Both the position numbers and the translations under genes were made by a program. The notes under the pieces are model-generated. The model worked only from the letters and a program-made list of their open reading frames with translations, was not told the origin of the DNA and searched no databases. A stretch of 64,000 nucleotides of DNA from Exiguobacterium sp018617385 (GTDB lineage Bacteria > Bacillota > Bacilli > Exiguobacteriales > Exiguobacteriaceae). Positions 61,850 through 64,000 of this stretch are shown one piece after another; the first letter of the stretch is position 1, and each line of letters starts with the position of its first letter. The stretch is taken from the NCBI RefSeq assembly GCF_018617385.1, contig NZ_JACSKA010000007.1, positions 1 through 64,000 of the forward strand, given 5' to 3'.

Positions 61850-62380
61850 TTGAAAGAGATGTTACAGATTGAGAGTCTTCTTTTGAAAAGAGATGTTGAA
61901 GATCTAAGGGATCTTGCACTCAATCCAGATGAGTACTATATATCGATTCAAGACAATCGGGAGGACGCAAAAAACCTCTTGAAGTCTTTAAAAAAATTCA
62001 GGGATGAGAAGGATCTTTTTTATGTAGATGGCGTTATTTTTATTAAAATTGGTTGGAAAGTAATTATCCCATATGGTTTCTGGGACGAGATAAGTAGTTT
62101 GTGGCCATATCTAATTAATCTGATTGAAGATTATCAAAATGCAGGGAAAGCAGAATGTTCTTTCCCAAATCAACCGATCACAATAGAAATGTCAAAACTT
62201 GATTCTCGGTTTCTTTTGTTTTCAGTAGATGATAATAAGCTAAAAATTGAAGAACAATACTTTATTTCTATACTTCTGGACGCGGCTGAAGATTATTTTA
62301 CTTTTCTTTATGAAGCGATTGGAGAATTAGACTCCTTTGAGATGAATCGTATTAATAAATTGAAAGCCCAAATGGTTTAA
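61850..62380 (+). CDS. Probable immunity protein for the secreted toxin
   Basis: A 176 aa acidic, soluble protein with no signal peptide. It begins with TTG after AAGGTGATAAT. The sequence has a strand-rich middle (LFYVDGVIFIKIGWKVIIPY; RFLLFSVDDNKLKI) and helical ends, similar in layout to polymorphic toxin immunity proteins. Immediate linkage to the toxin gene supports this role. It ends with a good terminator. Confidence 0.6.
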   Translation: MKEMLQIESLLLKRDVEDLRDLALNPDEYYISIQDNREDAKNLLKSLKKFRDEKDLFYVDGVIFIKIGWKVIIPYGFWDEISSLWPYLINLIEDYQNAGKAECSFPNQPITIEMSKLDSRFLLFSVDDNKLKIEEQYFISILLDAAEDYFTFLYEAIGELDSFEMNRINKLKAQMV

Positions 62381-62397
62381 CATCATTGTACAAGACA

Positions 62398-62432
62398 AGG
62401 TGTATCTCATTAGCAGATACATCTTTTTTATT
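62398..62432 (+). terminator. Rho-independent terminator of the toxin-immunity pair
   Basis: GTATCT and AGATAC arms within AAGGTGTATCT...AGATACATC, followed by TTTTTT. Confidence 0.75.
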
Positions 62433-62441
62433 TACAGAAAA

Positions 62442-62519
62442 GGTTGTATACGTTTCGATGTCGAAATGTATACAACCTGAGGATTCAGTATACAAACCTC
62501 ATCAATATGTATACATATT
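62442..62519. promoter_or_regulatory. GTATAC palindrome cluster upstream of parA (candidate parS/operator)
   Basis: A 36 nt near-perfect palindrome from GGTTGTATAC (62442-62451) to GTATACAACC (62468-62477), with an inner TTTCGA/TCGAAA, is followed by two more GTATAC at 62487-62492 and 62508-62515. Located ~100-165 bp upstream of parA, it is a likely binding site for the partition or regulatory protein. Confidence 0.6.
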
Positions 62520-62607
62520 TTTTTATTGAAAAACGCTATTCGTCCAGAGAAAATATTGAATTTCAATGGATACTATGCCATCATTATTTTTAGAAAGGGG
62601 AGAGGAC

Positions 62608-63390
62608 ATGAACATATTAACGTTTTACATTTCGAAAGGTGGATCTGGTAAAACCACCTGTTCCTTGAACATGGCCTATGCATTAGGCGAGTTAGGCGAA
62701 CGTGTTCTTCTCATTGATTTAGATCCTCAGGGTTCTCTTAGCAAACTAATGTTAAAAGAATCCGATACGATCAAATACATGACTATGTTTGATGTACATA
62801 CACGAAATTTAGATATTAAAGATATTTTGTTTGATGACGAAACGTATCATGTCAGTCTTCTTCCTTCAAATGAACGAAATGCAAGGTTGATCAATCTACT
62901 TTCTGAGCAAGATAAGCTCTTCTTATTAAAAGATATGATTGCACCGCTCGAAGATGAATTTGATTGGGTCATCTTAGATTCAGTTCCTTCGATCAACGAA
63001 CTCTCAAAAGTTGTCTTGTCGACTGCCAATACGACCATTATTCCATTTATGCCGAAAAAGCTTGTCTTTGATCAGCTAGGAAGTACCATTCGCACCGTAC
63101 AAAAGGTGAAAAAGTTCTATAATCCTAATTTAGAGATTGCCGGGGTCTTGCCTGTGGCGATGGACCATACGTTAAAAGCCGATAAAGAATACTTCGAAGC
63201 AATGGAACAAATTGCGTTGACTGAATCGTTGCCTATTTTACCTGTCATCAAACGATCGACATTTATTGAAAAAGCAGCGGATAGCGGAAAAAGTGTCATT
63301 CAATACCGCTCCAGAGAATCAAAACAGTTATCTGAACCGTTTCGAGAGTTGGCACACATGATCCGAACAGCCAGAGGTGATTCTGTATGA
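62608..63390 (+). CDS. parA: ParA-family partition ATPase
   Basis: A 260 aa protein with the deviant Walker A motif FYISKGGSGKTTCSLN at the N-terminus, A' motif VLLIDLDPQGSLS and Walker B region DWVILDSVPS. There is no N-terminal HTH, so it is a short (type Ib-like) ParA. ATG 62608 has AAGGGGAGAGGAC upstream. The stop overlaps the next start (ATGA). It drives plasmid segregation with the protein that follows. Confidence 0.92.
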   Translation: MNILTFYISKGGSGKTTCSLNMAYALGELGERVLLIDLDPQGSLSKLMLKESDTIKYMTMFDVHTRNLDIKDILFDDETYHVSLLPSNERNARLINLLSEQDKLFLLKDMIAPLEDEFDWVILDSVPSINELSKVVLSTANTTIIPFMPKKLVFDQLGSTIRTVQKVKKFYNPNLEIAGVLPVAMDHTLKADKEYFEAMEQIALTESLPILPVIKRSTFIEKAADSGKSVIQYRSRESKQLSEPFRELAHMIRTARGDSV

Positions 63391-64000
63391 AGGCTAGAAA
63401 TCGTAACATTCATAAAATCAAACCGAGTGAGCAACACCCTTATCAGAGCGGTTTAACGAATATCAGTTCACTGGTTCAAAAGCTGCCAATTTCAAAGGAA
63501 GTTGAAGACCTCGTTCACGAAATCAATGAACTCGCCAAAGTACAAACCATTTCCGTATTTGAGATTGGCAAACGTCTAGTGATCGCCCGTTCTGAGATGC
63601 ATGATAAAAAAGAGTGGGGGACGTTTTTAGAAGCGGTCTCCATGTCCGCCTCACTTGCCTCACGATATATAAAAGCCTATGAGACGCTGCATCCGCTCGA
63701 GTCATCGCTAACCAGTCTACCGGCATCCAAAATTTTTGAACTCATGTATCTCGATAATGTCGAGGAGGTCGTCGAGCAAGGCCTATATATTAATGGTGAA
63801 AGAAGACAGGTAGAAGAGCTCACGGTCAAACAGATCCGTGATCTTCGAAAAGGGAACACTCATACACCCCTTAAAGTGAAACCTTTTCAGCAAGAGAAAA
63901 AGTCATCTTCGATCTTGTCCGCGCGTATTCCAAGCGATCTTTCGGAACAATTTCAACAGTATGCCCATGCACATAATCGTAGTGTCAGTGAGTTACTAGC
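63387..64000 (+). CDS. Partition partner protein (DUF3102-like), 3' end outside the window
   Basis: The frame starts at ATG 63387, overlapping parA by four bases, and remains open to the window end (204 codons seen). Residues ~55-105 match a DUF3102-like helical segment (VFEIGKRLVIARSEMHDKKE then SASLASRYIKAYETL). The visible C-terminal end SILSARIPSDLSEQFQQYAH then NRSVSELLA is a ribbon-helix-helix motif. It is the probable centromere-binding partner of ParA; the gene is incomplete here. Confidence 0.85.
   Translation, partial: MKARNRNIHKIKPSEQHPYQSGLTNISSLVQKLPISKEVEDLVHEINELAKVQTISVFEIGKRLVIARSEMHDKKEWGTFLEAVSMSASLASRYIKAYETLHPLESSLTSLPASKIFELMYLDNVEEVVEQGLYINGERRQVEELTVKQIRDLRKGNTHTPLKVKPFQQEKKSSSILSARIPSDLSEQFQQYAHAHNRSVSELL

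Noticed and set aside
1..64000. Insertion sequences, rRNA and tRNA genes
   Set aside because: I looked for transposases with DDE or HUH motifs and for rRNA/tRNA-like sequence and saw none; the only recombinase is the tyrosine recombinase at 51002.

Overview
The window looks like part of a large conjugative plasmid of a low-to-moderate-GC Gram-positive bacterium (Bacillales; the style suggests Exiguobacterium, but that is an impression and not a demonstrated assignment). Reasons: strong GGAGG-type ribosome binding sites with ATG, GTG and TTG starts, a Trs/TcpA-type Gram-positive conjugation cluster, a ParA plus small-partner partition pair, an iteron-like origin, and no rRNA, tRNA or core metabolic genes.

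Layout. (1) 0.1-8.4 kb, minus strand: an HNH nuclease, a complete type I restriction-modification operon (hsdR-hsdM-hsdS) and an XRE-MrcB-like-HNH fusion. (2) 8.5-15.6 kb: short accessory genes (RadC-like, two paralogous 65-68 aa proteins inside a duplicated ~0.5 kb module, a membrane protein, a giant pentapeptide-repeat protein, an HTH protein) separated by unusually structured intergenic DNA: a nested inverted repeat, long palindromes, a pair of ~220 bp repeats, and the first of two 29-codon twin microgenes. (3) 15.6-21.9 kb, plus strand: a five-gene operon encoding an LRAT/NlpC-like cysteine enzyme, a winged-helix protein, two coiled-coil proteins and a 1138 aa Upf1/DNA2-type helicase with an N-terminal membrane segment. 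This is the best candidate for an undescribed defence system. (4) 22-31.2 kb: SH3 cell-wall protein, SRA-like-HNH and EVE-HNH nucleases, secreted ComEC-like metallo-beta-lactamase fold protein with DUF3006, patatin phospholipase with a 582 aa helical partner, and an EVE/PUA-like protein. (5) 31.3-47.9 kb, minus strand and visibly GC-richer: ArdC-like antirestriction protein, relaxase and accessory proteins, a candidate oriT, and the transfer channel (VirB8-, VirB1-, VirB4-, VirB3-, VirB6-, VirB2- and VirD4-like proteins), with an XRE regulator at the upstream end. (6) 48.2-57.1 kb: XRE regulator plus KAP P-loop NTPase, tyrosine recombinase beside a loxP-like inverted repeat, an AbiJ-like protein with a PD-(D/E)XK nuclease domain, a decayed glyoxalase/dioxygenase gene and two unknown proteins. 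(7) 57.3-64 kb: plasmid maintenance, with two candidate replication proteins flanking ten iteron-like repeats, a secreted toxin and probable immunity protein, ParA and a partner gene that runs off the window.

The parts make sense together as a self-transmissible replicon: partition, iterons and recombinase maintain it, the transfer cluster and ArdC move it past recipient restriction, and many candidate anti-phage or anti-DNA modules give the host an advantage. Functions are assigned by reading motifs by eye; no database search was possible, and gene symbols are given only where family membership is clear.
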